DNA of 64,000 bases from Megascapheus bottae (Eukaryota > Chordata > Mammalia > Rodentia > Geomyidae): positions 17,295,501 to 17,359,500 of the forward strand of contig JANJXV010000013.1 of assembly GCA_024803745.1 (NCBI GenBank). The letters run 5' to 3'. Below are positions 24,876-38,114 of this stretch, piece after piece. The translations under genes and the position numbers were made by a program. Each line of letters opens with the position of its first letter. The stretch's first letter is position 1. The notes beneath the pieces were generated by a model. That model was not told where the DNA came from. It searched no databases and saw nothing but the letters and a program-made list of their open reading frames with translations.

Positions 24876-26739
24876 AGTGGCAGGTAGAGGATATGAACTA
24901 TCAGGAGGATAAAACAGGAATCTGAAAATATTAAGCAGACACTAAAAGGAACCATGTCAGTGGCTGAGTGTCCAAATAGGTCAGATGTGCTGTCTGCGTG
25001 TGAGCTGTCAGAACCTCACACTCACCCATTTGCTGGCCAGGCCCTGGGCTCCTCCCTGTGGGCTGGGCTCAGCTCACCACAGTGTCTCATGCTCATGCCT
25101 TTGGGGGTTGGTGTTTCTCTTAAGCATTTGTCACTTTAAGTAGAATAGACATGTTGTTCCCATTCCTGACTCTGTGGGACAGAGACTGGAAGTCTGGCCT
25201 ATGGCAACTGAAGGTGAGGTCTCAGTGCCCCCAGACTCTCTTTAGAGGATGGTGTTCAGCTTTGTGACTTCTCTGCTTTTGCTACATAGTATTGGAAAAG
25301 CTGTTTGGGGTCATGGGCTGTGGTTTGGTGAGCAGGGCTCGGGTGTTTGGGTAAGTGCTTAAGTGGAAGCATCTGGATTGGGCCGTGCCAAAGAAGGCTG
25401 GCAGTGGAGCAAGGGCATGTGATGGGAACTGGGCTGGGTTTTAAATGGAAGGTACAGGAAGCCAAAGGAATCTGTCTAGTGTGCTTAGTAGAGCTGGGCT
25501 GCAGAATAAGTGTTCTTAGGCATTTCTTGGGACTTGCCCAATCCTCTTGGGGTTAGCCAGGAATAATCACTGCATACAAGTCACTAGCCTGGTACAGTGG
25601 ATAAAAAAATTGTCAGCAAGACTGAGATTGGCAGTGCTAAGTGGCAGCATCTGACTCTGTTGTCATCCAATCCTGTCAGCCTATGCCCAGGTTTGGAGCC
25701 CTTTCAGCAATTCTGCTACATCTCCAAACCTTTGCTTCAGCAACTGACTCACTGATCAGGTTGTCCTGATATAGGATGTGTAGGTGGGAACTCCAGCTTG
25801 TGTATGTGACAAACACTTTTGATGCTATAAAGCCTTAAATGATATTTGTTATAAGGAATTACAGTTAGGTAACTTCTATCATACACTGGTTAGACAAGTG
25901 AAGTTTTCAGTGGAGTTCTCTTCTTCTCCCCTGCCCAGCTTTTCTTGGGCAACTTAAGTTGCTGTTAGCTGATAGAGGGAATCAAAGCTCCACCCCTCTA
26001 CATTTACTGATTGCAGATATCCACTGAAGGCATTCAGCAACACTGATAGCAACTCTCTCTGTTTCCTGATCTCTCTGTCCTGTCTTAAAGTCTGTATCAT
26101 GACAGGATGTTAGTGTGTCTACTCTTGTCGTGAGGGAAGGTAATGCCTGTGGCTTTGTTCTTGTGTCATGACATGTCTGGGCTTTGTAGTTGCTCAGACT
26201 GGGTTAGATGTGCTATGCTGTGCTATGTGTTAAATGTGCTATACGCTATGCTGCTCATCATCATCAGGCCTTATCTTGTGGGACTTGACCTCAGGGCCAT
26301 GTAGGACCTCATCCCAGTCCTAAGGCCCTGGATGGGGATGACTTGGCCTGCCACCCTTGAGAGACTTCCTACTACAGATTTCTTCCTTCTATTCCTCCCT
26401 TTTGAAATGGGAATGTTTATTTTATGCCTGTTTCACCACTGTATATTGTAGATGACTTGTTTCATAGGATCATACAGAGAGGAATTTAGTTCTGTCAGCT
26501 TCCTGCTCTCTCCAGGCAGTTGTTTGGTTCTGTGCATCTCTTCAGTTCTTGTAAGCTGAGTTCCAGGATCAGAGACCTGGCTCTGCTTTTGTGGGACTTT
26601 TCCTTGAGCCAAGGAGTGGCACATGAAATGTGGCCAGGGTGCTAGATTGGCCTTCTGTGGAAGTCACTGCCATCTGGGGGATGGGAAAAGGTCCTGGAAG
26701 AAGACGGTGCTGGAACTGGGTTTTGAAAGAAGAGTAGAA

Positions 26740-26969
26740 GTTGACTGTATCTGATTTTGTTTCCTGGTATATTGCATATACATTTATTTGTTTATTTGAA
26801 ATAGGAAAAGGAAGGGGGGAAAACAAGATGATTGGGAGGGGGTGGGGAGAGGAAAACAGGGACAAAAACATGAGAAGGGGTATCAATGTGCGAAAAGTAA
26901 TGCACCTACTACCTGACAAATGTAACTATAACCCCTGTATACATTATACTGACAATAAAAAAAATTAAA
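26740..26969 (+). mobile_element. LINE-1 3' tail, short insertion with target duplication
   Basis: About 230 bases of the LINE-1 3' tail (aacaagatgattgggagggg, ggggtatcaatgtgcgaaaa, tgacaataaaa) flanked by the direct repeat aagagtagaa at 26730-26739 and 26970-26979. Severely 5' truncated, with no coding capacity. Confidence 0.85.
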
Positions 26970-28229
26970 AAGAGTAGAATGTGAGAAGGGGGAATGAAGT
27001 TCTTAGCCTGAAGCATTGCATACTGAGCTGAGAGATTGCCAAGGAGAGAAGCAAGTAGGCAACAGGAGGTTGGCTTTACTGAGAGCAGTAGCCAGGTATG
27101 GTTTCTGTGGCTGTGAACTCCTTCCCAGATTGAATCACTCTGGTCCCACCATGTGTATTCGTTTACCCAACCTGCACAAGTAGGGAAGATGAGGCTCAGT
27201 GGAGTTAAGGAACTAGTCACTAGTCATAGGGATAGTGGGTAAAGGGAATAGTACAGTTCTAAATTCAATCTGACTACAGAGCCACCACCCTTATTCATCA
27301 CCACATTGTCTTTACCTTCCTCTGAGGTGGCCAAGACCTTCCTTCAAGTCTTGAGTGATAGGAAGCTGTGAGATCTTACAAAATTTCTAGAGAACCTTAG
27401 TAAGATTTAGGAAGTAGTCTCATCTTTCTGGCAGGTGTGTGGACACTGAAAGGAGGAGAAGAGGAAAGGGTGGTGACACTGAAGGCTGAAAGGCCAGTTA
27501 GGAAGACAGTGCAGTCATTCTAATGGGAATGACTAGGAGACAGCTCTAAGAGAGGTGAAGAAAGAGACTTTCCCTAGAGCTCGTGACTCACTGGATGTGG
27601 GTGAGAGAAGGAAAGACCCAGAGATGGTTCTGAGGTTTCTGGCTTGATGACAATCATGGCATTCCTGAGCCAGAAAGAGGAGCATTTGGGGGAATGATCT
27701 TTTGAGACCCCAGTGAGGATATGGAGAGGGACATGGGTGTCAAGTGCAGGTAGGGGAAATACCAGCACTCACTGTCTTGTATCCTAGGTTTTAGTTCCTT
27801 CTGACAATGCATTGGCTCCTTTTAATCAGCAAATCTATAAATACATCTCTAGGGCATAGAGAACAGGGAAATCTGCCAGAGACCCAGACACCTGGTCAGG
27901 GGAGGTGGTTGGGTACAGATGCTGTCATCTCTTTCCCGCAGAATAAAAGAGATATGGAGATCACATCTAGGTTTTTCTGGAAGGGTTGGCTTGATAGGAA
28001 GGTGAGAGCTTAGCGGTAAAAGCTGTTGACTATGGGTATTAGGCAGGAAAGCAGTGGGGGTAGCCAGTTGACTTAATAGCCAGCTGCAAGGCTGTTGGTG
28101 TAGATGGGACAGAACTCTGCCAAAGGGTATGATCAAGGTTAAAGTTTATCTCACACTGAGTTTGTATGGTGGAAATGTGTGGTTTATGGTGAACCCTGGA
28201 GACTTCAAAGCAGAAGAGTTTCTAGAGCA

Positions 28230-28385
28230 GGTTTTTTTTTTCTCCTTTAGTCAGTATCAGAACTACCTGAGGAGTTTATTCATCTATAAAGGACAGCCAC
28301 TTCTATTTACATGACGCTAGGTTGTTCCATAACTGACTCTCTAGGTGATTGTGATGAACACCAAATTTGATGATTGTTGATGATG
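28230..28385 (+). repeat. MER5-like DNA transposon relic
   Basis: gtcagtatcagaactacctg, then gaggagtttattc and aggtgattgtgatgaacacc are in MER5 order. Diverged; boundaries approximate. Confidence 0.5.
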
Positions 28386-28809
28386 GGTCAGTCTTACAGT
28401 GCAGAGTGAGTTGAGAGGGCTGCTTGGAGAGAGGCAACCAGTTAGATGGGTGTTATAATCCTAGTGAGGTAATACAGGGACGAGTGAGGCTCAGAAGCGA
28501 GTGAGATCATTACTCACAAGAGTCTACGGAGAGACGCTGCCTGGTCGCATTATCTCCCTGAAATCCACCATTTGCCCAGGTACTACTTGTTACTTCTCTC
28601 ATGGCTGCAGGCTGTGGTGTTCTACCCTCCACATAGATCAGGAGTTGGAACATCTATTGTTCTGGTCTAAACTACCTTCATGTCTTGCCTGGCTTTCATG
28701 TATTCACAAATGTGATCTTGAAGTCTATGTTTGTGTAGCAGGGGGAGGGGGAGACAAATGAATCCTAGACCTTAAACTCACTTTCAGAATTTTGTATGTG
28801 TGTGTGTGG

Positions 28810-28936
28810 CGGGGTGGCTAGTTGGTGAGAAGAGTTCTCATGGACTTTCCTGCTTGGCCTGGCTTCAAACTATAATCCTCTGATCTCCACCTCCTGAGTA
28901 GCTGGATTATATGCATGAACCATTGGCACCTGGCTT
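28810..28936 (-). repeat. 7SL-type SINE fragment, antisense
   Basis: ttctcatggactttcctgct, ggcctggcttcaaactataa, tcctgagtagctggattata: the inverted 7SL part of the composite SINE without its right module. A short (TG)n precedes it. Confidence 0.8.
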
Positions 28937-29094
28937 TGAAGTCTGTTTTAAGCAGCAGCCCGTGTAATCCTTTTATAACCACCACAGTGGTTATCCCACA
29001 GAACTTTCAATGGATTCCTGCTTGAAGAAGGTGGGAAAAGGGGAAGGTGTACATTCCCAGACAAATTCCTTTATGTGCTCTCCTCTGAAATTCC

Positions 29095-29175
29095 CAACTG
29101 GTATGTAAGGATTAAGTGAGATAATGTTAGATAAGCCTTTATTCAAGTACTTAATAGATACATGCTAAGATACAG
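29095..29175 (+). repeat. MIR relic
   Basis: Short match to the MIR 3' half: aaggattaagtgagataatg, then agtacttaatagatacatgc. Confidence 0.4.
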
Positions 29176-29262
29176 GTATAGGGAAGAACAGATATAAAGT
29201 AACTGTTGAAGTGAATGGAGCATATGTTAATTAAATTCTGGCAATGTTCCAGGCACACCAGA

Positions 29263-29370
29263 AGTATTTGATTGTTTTCCCCTCAGTGCTGGAGGTCAAA
29301 CCAAGGGTCTTGAGGGAAATGCTAGGGAATAGGGAAATATTCCAACAGTAAACAGTATCACCAGCCCTAC
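29263..29370 (-). repeat. Degraded ID-like element, antisense
   Basis: ctggaggtcaaaccaagggt, then gaaatgctaggga and atcaccagccctac resemble an inverted ID-like body with insertions. Low similarity. Confidence 0.45.
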
Positions 29371-30101
29371 ATATTTTAATTTCCATCCCTAGTATATAAA
29401 GCCACACAACTTAAAAGTCAAATAATTGTACCTGATTTGTTAAACAGCCATTTCCCACCCATGTATCTTTATTGTTTTTCCACAGCTAGAGTGATTAGAT
29501 TCTTTTAGTGTTTTTACCAGTGTTTCTAGATAGCATATTCTAGTAACATATTCTGCTACTCCGTTTACTTTTGGCTGTCATTATTGAGTAAAGAGGAGTT
29601 CTGAAGATCTCTGGAAGCTGAGGCTTCAATTTTCCATGCTCTGCCCTCACCACCCCATGCACCTTTCCATCCGCCAGTGCCATTTTTGTGAGGTCATCAC
29701 ATGGCATTTCACCATAAGGATGATGATAACTTTGGCTTTTTGGTTTCTGTGATGTTTTGTTATTTGTTCAGTTTTCTTATCACTGAATTAAAATTTTCAC
29801 CAGTTATATAAATGTAAGATGTCCAGATGCATATGCTCCATTCTGCTGTTTCTCCAAGTTGTAGGCTTTAGGGCTGGCTGAATTTCGCTGTTTGCTGCAT
29901 AACAGTAACCCTCCCATCTCCCGTGTCTCCTGTCCCATGTCCTTGTGGCTTTGTATTTTTCAAAGTAAATTATTTTATTGTTGTTTTAGTGAGCAGCTAA
30001 ATTAGATGTCTGGAATCAATCTGCCATATTTACTTGAGGTTTCTCCTGTTTACTTGCGCTTATAATAAGAAGATTGGTTTTATACCTATAAAAACAGTTG
30101 T

Positions 30102-30307
30102 GGGGCCAGGAGTTTGGCCTAGTGGTAGAGTGATTTCCCAGCATGCACGAAGACCCAGGTTCAATTCCTTGGTACCGCATACATAGAAAAAAGCTGGAAA
30201 TGGGGCTGAGGCTCAAGTGGTAGAGCTCTAGCCTTGAGAAAGTCCAAGGACAGTGCTTAGGCCCTGAGCTTAAGCCCAGAACTGACCAAAACAAACAAAA
30301 CCCAAAC
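30102..30307 (+). repeat. ID-like dimer SINE with target-site duplication
   Basis: Full dimer in sense orientation. The left module has a tRNA-type A box (gcctagtggtagagtg) and B box (ggttcaattcc). The right module (aggctcaagtggtagagctc, ccctgagcttaagccc) is followed by an A-rich tail with caaa units. It is flanked by aaacagttgtgggg at 30092-30105 and 30308-30321 (the last G bases may belong to the SINE head). Confidence 0.92.
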
Positions 30308-31162
30308 AAACAGTTGTGGGGCTCAGGGTAGTTCAAGTCCCATAGTCAAGGCAACAGAATCCAAGTTTCAACTCGAGCCTGTTGGACTATCTGACTTACG
30401 TTCTTGGGTGTTATTGACCAGTAAGGCTGTGATTTCAACTTTAGCCACTGCTCTATTTCCTTCATTTCTTTTATTCCTCAAGGCTTGAATGACTTTTTAC
30501 TCTTTCAAAGAGATAAGTCTCTTATAATCTTTTAGAGGCTGTTTCCCAAGCTTAGGAATAGTAAAAGGTGTTTCTTAAAATAACCATTTAAAAGCAACCA
30601 TGGTTTATAGGAGGTTTGTAAAGCATGAGGAAAACATTTCATTGTACTGAGATAACACCATTCCCTATCTCCTGGTCATTTGAAGAAAGGGGAAATATCA
30701 GATGTGTCTATATTGTAAGGTAATAATGATACTCTTCATTGCGTTTCCTCTTCCAGTTTTGCCCTCTGCAAAGTTGAGTGCAGATGCTCAGCAGACAAAC
30801 CCCAGCTTGGGCTCAGCCACTTCTAAAGCACAGAGATCTTTGAGGAACAGAGTACTATTCCCAGTTTGTTTTTCCATCCCATATCCTAATCAACTTCCTC
30901 ATGCTAAATTGGCTTTTGTGTAGTCTTGTCTAGTCCATCTCTCTAGCATCCATCAACACACACTAACCTTCTGAAGCATGACTTCCTTTCTCATTGGCTG
31001 GTTTTATGGCTACAAGGGTCATTTTCTCCCTATCTGGTAATGAAGAGGGAGGTAAAATCTTCCCTTAGCAGGAATTGTTCCTAATAGGAAAATGACAGCA
31101 TTCACAAAATGAAGGAGGAGATGAATGGGGGATCAATAGACCAGACTTTTCCTTTTCTATGT

Positions 31163-31413
31163 TTTCTGTGTTAGTCCTGGGGGCTTGGATGCTGTCCCTG
31201 AGGTTTTTTTATTCAAGGCTAGTGGTCTATCACTTGAGCCACAGCTCCACTCTGGTTTTCTTGATGGTTAATTGGAGATAAGAGTTGATTTATCTGCCTT
31301 TTCTCTCTTCACTTTCTGGACTTTCTTGTCCCAGCTGTCTTCAAACTGCCATCCTCAGATCTCAGCCTCCTGAGTAGCTGGGATTAAAGATGTGAGCCAT
31401 CAGCATTCTAGCT
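31163..31413 (-). repeat. Composite 7SL/tRNA-like SINE, antisense
   Basis: Inverted right module (ttagtcctgggggcttggat, tcacttgagccacagctcca), linker ggttaattggagataagagt, then the inverted 7SL part ending in gggattaaagatgtgagcca. Full layout. Confidence 0.88.
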
Positions 31414-31424
31414 CATACTGTTTT

Positions 31425-31570
31425 TTTCTGTCTCCCTTCCTTTCCTTTCCTTTCCCTTCCCTTCCCTTTCCTCCATCTCTCCTTCCCTTCCCTCCCCTCT
31501 CCTCCCTTCCCCTCTCTTCTCCTCTCCCTCTCTCTCTCCCTCCTTCCTTCTTTCCTTCCTTCTTCTTTAA
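31425..31570. repeat. CT-rich low-complexity tract
   Basis: About 145 bases of ttcc, tttcc and ctcc blocks between two antisense composite SINEs. It sits at the poly-T end of the second SINE, so it probably grew from that tail. The open frames across it are low-complexity only. Confidence 0.9.
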
Positions 31571-31574
31571 AAAA

Positions 31575-31796
31575 TCAGTCTTATGGCTTGATCTTGGCCT
31601 GGGCATTGTCCCTGAGCTTTTCTGCTCAAGGCCAGTACTCTGCTACTTTGAGCAATAGCACCACTTCCCACTTTCTGTTGGTTAATTGGAGATGAGTCTC
31701 ATAGAGTTTCCTCTCTGAGCAGGCTTTGAAGTGTGATCCTCAGATCTCAGCATCCTGAGTAGCTAGAATTCCAGGCATGAGCTACCAGTGCTCAAC
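31575..31796 (-). repeat. Composite 7SL/tRNA-like SINE, antisense
   Basis: Second copy in the pair: gtcttatggcttgatcttgg, tgttggttaattggagatga, atcctgagtagctagaattc. More diverged than the neighbouring copy. Confidence 0.85.
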
Positions 31797-34700
31797 CTTT
31801 TCTCAAACAGCACATGCTGCCTTTGCTTTGGGATCAGGAATGTGTTCATATCTTGGTAACATAAACATACTTGCTCACCTGGACCAAATGCAGAGCTGTG
31901 TTCAGAATTCAAAGGTAATGATAACTACTGTGCCTTGTAAAACCACTGCTGATGTATTAAACATGTTAATAGCCATGTTTTCTCTGTGCCTGCTTTCCTT
32001 CCTGGCCTGAGTACCCACTGTACGCTGTTGTCTGTGCTGTATCAGGTCTGTGGCTAGCCACAATAGAATTATTTTCACCCCGCTGGTTGGAAAAAGGAGC
32101 TAGCTTCCACTTTCCTGTAGGTGTTTCCAGGTCGCCTTTTGACTTAGACTTGGATTCTATCTCTCTTCTATCCTCTTTGGACTGTTGCCTCTTTTAAATA
32201 CTCTCCAACTTCTTTACCTCACTTTTCACTAGGAAGCCTCCTGGCCTGTGGCTCCTAGAGTGTCATACACTTTTAGCTCCGTATCTCTGATAAGCCCAGA
32301 TCCTAAAGGAGTTGCTTGTATCTTTGCAGGGAAGAACAGACATGGAAGACACAGAACATACTTGCCTCTGACACTTGTGTGATGTTACAAGAAACACTAT
32401 ACTTGATAGGGTTTTGTTTTTTTTTTCTGGTTTCTAGTACAGGACACCTAAAACCCTTATGTAGGTGTAAAAAAAAAAACCAATTTGTGCTATGTATAAT
32501 CACTCTTTTCAACCATATCAGAATTTATGCTAATGAGATGACTCTAGAAAGTAGATGTGGTAATCTGAGAAACCAGCCATGTGATTAAGGGTTAGACTTT
32601 TCAGTCCAACTCCTAATCATTCACCTTGCTTCTTATCTTCTTGGGGAGTGAAAGGGCACGACTAAGTTCAATCCCCAGTGAGTTAGTGCTTGCATCAATC
32701 TTGCCTATCTAATGGAACTTCTACAGGAAAATGCTAGGGAATGGACTTTGGAAAAGTTGGCATGGAAATTCCTTGACTTCTTCATTATCCTGTTCCATTC
32801 ATCTCTTCTGCTTGGCTGTTCCTGAGTTAGGTCCTTTGTAGTAAGCCAGTAAGTAATATGTGCCTTCATTTTATGAGCCATTATATCAAATGATCAAATC
32901 TGTGGAAGGAATATAGAAACCCCTGTTTTATAGCTAGGCAGTCTGAAGAGGGTGTGGGAGAGCAACTTTGGAATGACATGGCCTCTGGAATAGAGCTAAT
33001 CCTGTGCGACTGAGCTGTCATCTTGGGGGATCTGATGCTAACTCTAGATACATTGGGTCAGAACTGAATTGTAGGAGACTCAATTGCTATCCAGAGATCT
33101 AAAGAATGGCTTGGTATATACATAGTCCATATATTTGATGTCAGAAGCATTATGAAATAGAGTTGGGGGGGTGTTGTTAAAACCCCTGTTTCTTGAGGGC
33201 AAAGATTACTCCATCATCATGAATTCTTTGTGGATGGAAACTCTAAGCTAGATTGTGATATGAAGAAATGAATGGCTATTAGCTTGCCTTCAGAAGGGGA
33301 ATGGCTAGTGACCTTATGATTATCTGAGCTCACAGAGGAGGCAGAGGCGTAATACCTGTCACTATTCTTACCCAAGTGTCCTACCATTGCCTCAGACACA
33401 GCAGGTCTAGGATTGATCTCATTAGCTTTGCCCAGAGCAGGTTCCCCAGTCTCTCTGGCCCAGCTCCTGAGTCATGATGAGAATACACCTTTGACTCATG
33501 TTTCACTTCAGGCCAGCTCCCACGAGTCCACCCTGCTTGCTGTTTGCCAAGTACAAGCTCATCATTGGGCAAAGAGCCCATGTTCTCCTTTTAAGACCCT
33601 TTTATTGTAGCTGGACATATTATGGGTTCTTGGGATTTGTGCCCTCCTGATTCCCTATTCTCAAGTTTTACCATGGTTTAAACCCCCAGCTGGAGCCCAC
33701 CGTAATTCCTCAGTGGACCTAGAATGCTGACGTGATATCTTTCTTCAAAAAATCTCTCAAGACTACTTGATCTGTCATTTGAACCCTAGAAGTTATATGA
33801 TCCCTAACTTCTCATTAATTGTCATTATACTACTTTATGTGAATTCTGTGGAGGTCTTGACTCATCTTGAGAACATGGATGCAACCTGTATACATCTCAT
33901 CAACCAACTTGACCATAGGCAACTACATCCTGTCCATACATGGCTCCCTGTCTTACCTGCAGCACTTTTCTCTGCCTGGAAAGCTCCTCCTTGTCCTTCA
34001 AGATTCAGAGAAACTGCATCTATCAGCACACCTCAGAGTGTGTCATAATGATTTGTTCACAGCTTTGTTTCTCTGTTGTATTTTGCTGGCCATGGGAACA
34101 GGGATGAGTTCTGGCTTATCATTATCTCCCATGACCCAGCACAGCAAGAGTTCATAGAATGTTGACTTGCCTGTATGTTTATTTAAACTTATTTGTGTCA
34201 GACACTTCCAGGCACTGAGAACATATAAGTGGAAAGATCAGACAGCATCTCCTTGCTTTGATGGGTCATGAAGCCTAGTAGCAAGAAAAAAAAAATGTGG
34301 CTACGTTTCTTTAGAATTGCTCTGCTTTAGATGAGAGGTGTTCAGTGGGCTGGGGCTCTAAGAGAAGACACTTTGAAGCTGAGACCTGAAGGACGAGAAT
34401 CAATTGGCCATGCAGAAAGCAGGGGAGTGAACGTAGGGGTAAAGAGCATGGAAAGTATGAATATGGCAGAGTACCAAATGGCTTGGAATGTTTGGGGAGC
34501 ACACAGGAGGCCAAGGCTGCTGAAGTGTAAGGGCATCACAATGTGGAGCGAACCTGACCTGGCCAGACTCTGTAGCAGCACTGTTTTTAGGAGCCACAGT
34601 TGTTTGTTTCTTTAGTTTCCTCTCTAAGGCACTGGGAAATTTTTTGGAGGGAGATATTTCAAAGTTCTAGTGTTCTTTATGCCCGAACAGGTAGGAATCT

Positions 34701-35334
34701 GCTGATTTTGCTCTGCTTCTACTACTTTCCTTTGTCTGTGGCCACTTTCTATATCCTGAGCCAAGCTGACTTCCTTTCATAACCTGTGGTTTCCATGCTT
34801 TGGAGCAGTCTTGGCTATTTATCTCACCTCACAGCAGCTCTGGTCTTTGTTTCAGCCCTGTTTGATTCCTACCTGGACCCTGAGGTGCCAGCGAGGCCAG
34901 GTACCCTCTGCAAACTCTCATTTTCATTCCTCCAAGTTATCTGTTCAGTGGTTCACAGACCTTTGGGCTGAAGGTCATTGTTTCTGTCCTTCCTTGCTTC
35001 TTTGTCCCCATAGATCACTGCCTTCCTCTTGTACTTGAAGTTCCTTGCTTTTGCTGTGCTCACCTCCTCTGAGGGATTCAACCCCCAGAGCTTCTCTGTA
35101 TCCTCTCTCCCCACACACACCCATTTCAGTTTGAAGTTTAATGTAGTGACTTTGTCTTGGCAAAATAATGTGTCCAGGTTATTTACTCACATAAAAACAA
35201 ACAAACAAAAACCACATACCTCTGTGCATATTGATTCCAGTTTTGTGGGAGGCAGAGACTGGGAAAATGATGGTTCAAAACCGGCCTCTGGGAAAAGTTT
35301 GTGAGATCACCCCTCCTCCCCCAATCTTAACAAA

Positions 35335-35545
35335 TAAGTCAGATGTGGTAGTTCACATCTGTGGTCCAGGGATGTGGGAAGGTAAATATAGACAGGAAGA
35401 TTGAAGTGATCCTGCACAATAGTCTTGAATCTGGACAATCGCACAAGATCCTATCTAAAAACACAATAACCTACAGCAAAAAGGCCTGGAGGCATGGCTC
35501 AAGCAGCAGGAGGTATACGTTTAAACCATAGTACCACCAAAATAA
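35335..35545 (+). repeat. Degraded 7SL-type plus tRNA-like SINE
   Basis: gtcagatgtggtagttcaca opens a diverged 7SL-type part; gcatggctcaagcagcagga resembles the right-module head, and accatagtaccacc and an A-rich tail follow. Could be two elements. Confidence 0.5.
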
Positions 35546-35559
35546 AACACACACATACT

Positions 35560-35750
35560 ATGAGCAAGCATCTACTATCGGCAAGGGAATGAATGCTTTC
35601 TGTCTAACCACAATGACCTATTAATTGTAACATCACCTTCTGTAAGTTAGATGCAATTATCTTCATCTTATAAATGAGGAAACTGAAGCTCAAAGGCTAT
35701 ACAATAAATAGTAGAGCTGGGTCTAATTTTAGCCTGTGACCATGGTGTCT
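35560..35750 (-). repeat. MIR SINE relic, antisense
   Basis: Inverted MIR body: cttataaatgaggaaactga, agctcaaaggctatac, agtagagctgggtctaattt. A clear match to the conserved MIR core. Confidence 0.8.
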
Positions 35751-36604
35751 GGGAATTTAATTGCTCTTGACTGCTACCGTCTGGCTTAGTTCTTAGTCTC
35801 AAGTCACTGTTGTGGGATGCTCACTCGCCTGACTTCCTCCAAAAAGTCCATTTTCACATGGAAAGTGAGTAGAGATGCTCAGAACTGTCTGTTTGCTGGC
35901 CTGTGCCATGCTTGGGTATGGGAGCCATGCCTCTGTTCTTCTGAGCACACATAGGTTTTGTTAATTAGCAAACACTGACTTCTGCTCCCAATTTATAGCC
36001 ATGAGCTAAGTCTCTTCTTAGGACCTTCCCTGCTGTCCAGTGCAGATAAGCCTGCAACAGGGCAGCTTAACTTAGACCTTCTAAGAGAGTTATCCAGAGC
36101 TAGAATCAGTTGCCCCAAGGTGAGACAGGTACTTCCCTATGGAAGGGACAATCCATATTAGGCAAGTGGCTGTGCTAGGATCCTTGGAGATCCTCCTCAA
36201 CCTTGAGAGATTAGGTGTCTGGACTCTGAATAGTGTGGAGTAGAGCTAGAAAGTTCCTAGGACCCCATTCTCTTCCCCCATCATTGTGCCCATCACCTTC
36301 ATGGGCAGAGCAAATAGAACAGTAAGACAGTTGAGCCATGCCTCAGCTCACACAGTGGGGAGCTAAATCCCATGTACCTCTCAACTCCATAATGATGGTC
36401 AGAGCTCCTGGAGCCTGGGGCCATTAGTATGGGGCAGGGGCCAAGGGTGGGGGGGTATGGGAACTCTGGTTGTGACAGAGACTCTGGTGAGCTGTGGTGA
36501 CTATCATAGAAGTTAGTGGTCTCATGGATTGAAAGGAAAAGTAGCACTTGTGCAGGAAGCAGAGGCCACAGAGATGTCAGAACCTACATAACAGCTACTA
36601 GGAT

Positions 36605-36722
36605 TTTCCTCTCTTGGAGATAAGGGTCTTGCTGTGTATCCCATGCTGGCCTCTAACTTGAGGTCTCTTTTTACTTCAGCCTCTGGACTGTTGGAATTGT
36701 AAGCATGCACCATCTCACCTGG
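36605..36722 (-). repeat. 7SL-derived SINE just upstream of exon 2, antisense
   Basis: cttggagataagggtcttgc, tgtgtatcccatgctggcct, ggaattgtaagcatgcacca. Diverged monomer ending about 100 bases before the exon 2 acceptor. Confidence 0.75.
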
Positions 36723-36819
36723 CCACCTTTATGTGATGATGGACCTAAAGTCTGTTGCAGTGTTATGTACATAATGTAGAACTTTGGTAATTTCTTGTTG
36801 TCTTGTATTTGACTTTCAG

Positions 36820-36918
36820 TAACAGAGGAGGAGAAAAAGCAGACAACAGAAGCCATGACTTCTGATGCTAGCCATGCTCTGGAAGCTGCCCTGGAACAGA
36901 TGGATGGAATCATTGCAG
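36820..36918 (+). CDS. PPFIBP2: Liprin-beta-2, exon 2 with the start codon (partial CDS)
   Basis: Liprin-beta-2 is a cytoplasmic scaffold of the liprin family (N-terminal coiled coil, C-terminal SAM domains) that pairs with liprin-alpha at cell-adhesion and synaptic sites. The exon starts after tttcag (36814-36819) and ends at the donor gcag|gtaggt (36919). The first 35 bases are 5'UTR, open but without an ATG. Translation starts at 36855 in a good context (G at -3): MTSDASHALEAALEQMDGII, then Ala plus one base, phase 1. I recognise the human start as MASDASHALEAALEQMDGII, so residue 2 differs. The next coding exon is at 49993, and the leftover G pairs with GC there to make Gly. Confidence 0.93.
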
Positions 36919-38114
36919 GTAGGTCTGAGAATCCCAGCAGCCCACTCTGAGCCTCTGCATCTCACAAGTGATCTTCTCACTCTGCCCTTGGTTTGTTTGT
37001 TTATACCATATACCTTTGTTAGATTTATTTTAAAATAATATTGTGACATATACTTTCTCTCTGTCTCTCTCACTTTCTCTTCCTCCTTCTTTTCCCCTAT
37101 TCCTTTTAACACATAAACCTGTAGAACTCTTGATATGTAATGAGACTGTTTAAGAGTCTGTGAAGACAGTGTGTATGTCTCACGTGCTTTTGTAATTGTC
37201 ACAATTTGGATGTCAGTTGTGAGGCAGTCTGGGTACAGTGAGGTCATCTATTGTTAATTTTACAGCCAAGCAGAAACTCAAAATCCAGAAGATTTTGCCC
37301 ACCAAATCAATGACTGCTCAGTGTGCTTAGGAGATGGCAGGCAGTGGTATGGATTGATCTAAGGCTTGCAATGTTCTGTATGCCATCGTGGCTTTTTGCT
37401 TAACTGATTAGTATCAATGTTTGCATTAGAGAATAGGGAACTTTTTCGAGAAAGGATTAGCAAAATTATGTCTGTGTTTGGAAGGATGACTGGTGGGTTG
37501 TTGTGAGTGATTCATGCCTTGGCAGGAGCAAACAGATCCTTCCAAAAGTTATTTTTGTCTTACCTGATACCATTTAGTGTCCTTGCCTTCTGATGGGGTA
37601 TGCTTCTTTGAGGTTTAGCTCCCAACTATATGAGTTGTGGCTGGAGGAGACTCCAGGAAATACCTAGGATACCTGACACTGCCCACTTTCAATCGTTTTC
37701 TTTTTCCTCCCCTTGCGGAAATACATACTCTTCATGGAGGTGTTGGAGGCTCTCACATCTTCCTCATGGTTTGGGTTGTACTGTCATGCCATCTAGCTTT
37801 CATCTTTCAGGCTCTTAATTTTTACATGAACAGAAAGGTCTTTGAGAGGCCATGACTAATGTTGCACTTTCCGGAATGGGATGTTCTCTTTCTAGGGTAA
37901 AGCCTCTGATCTCTGAAACCATCAAGAAAGTAAGTATCTTAGCAATACTTTTAGAAAGCTTGTTCTGGAAGCTCCTATGAGCTCACTTGTATTAAGAGCC
38001 ACAGAGTCATACCCTCAGAACAGCTGAGATGGTCAGCACACTGAGCCGCTTCTTTCCTGTCCACAGAAGGCCAAGCCTGTGGCAGAGCTCTTGGATAGGT
38101 GTGAAAGATGGATG

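Larger units (their letters stand above)
5764..36819 (+). other. PPFIBP2: PPFIBP2 intron 1 (about 31 kb)
   Basis: Runs from the donor gtcagt at 5764 to the acceptor tttcag at 36814-36819. I found no further supported coding exon in it. It holds several SINEs, two L1 3' tails, an MLT1-type LTR, MIR and MER5-like relics, microsatellites and one recent 83-bp tandem duplication, each listed separately. Stretches with nothing I can recognise include about 6917-7520, 10370-10830, 12190-15190, 17120-18030, 19260-20420, 20850-22690, 23210-24840, 24880-26730, 26980-28230, 30320-31160, 31800-35330 and 35750-36600. Some of these carry old purine-rich sequence that may be ancient repeat too diverged to name. 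Confidence 0.75.

Noticed and set aside
30102..30180. tRNA gene
   Set aside because: A-box and B-box-like motifs are present, but the sequence continues into the SINE right module with an A-rich tail and target duplication, so it is a SINE.
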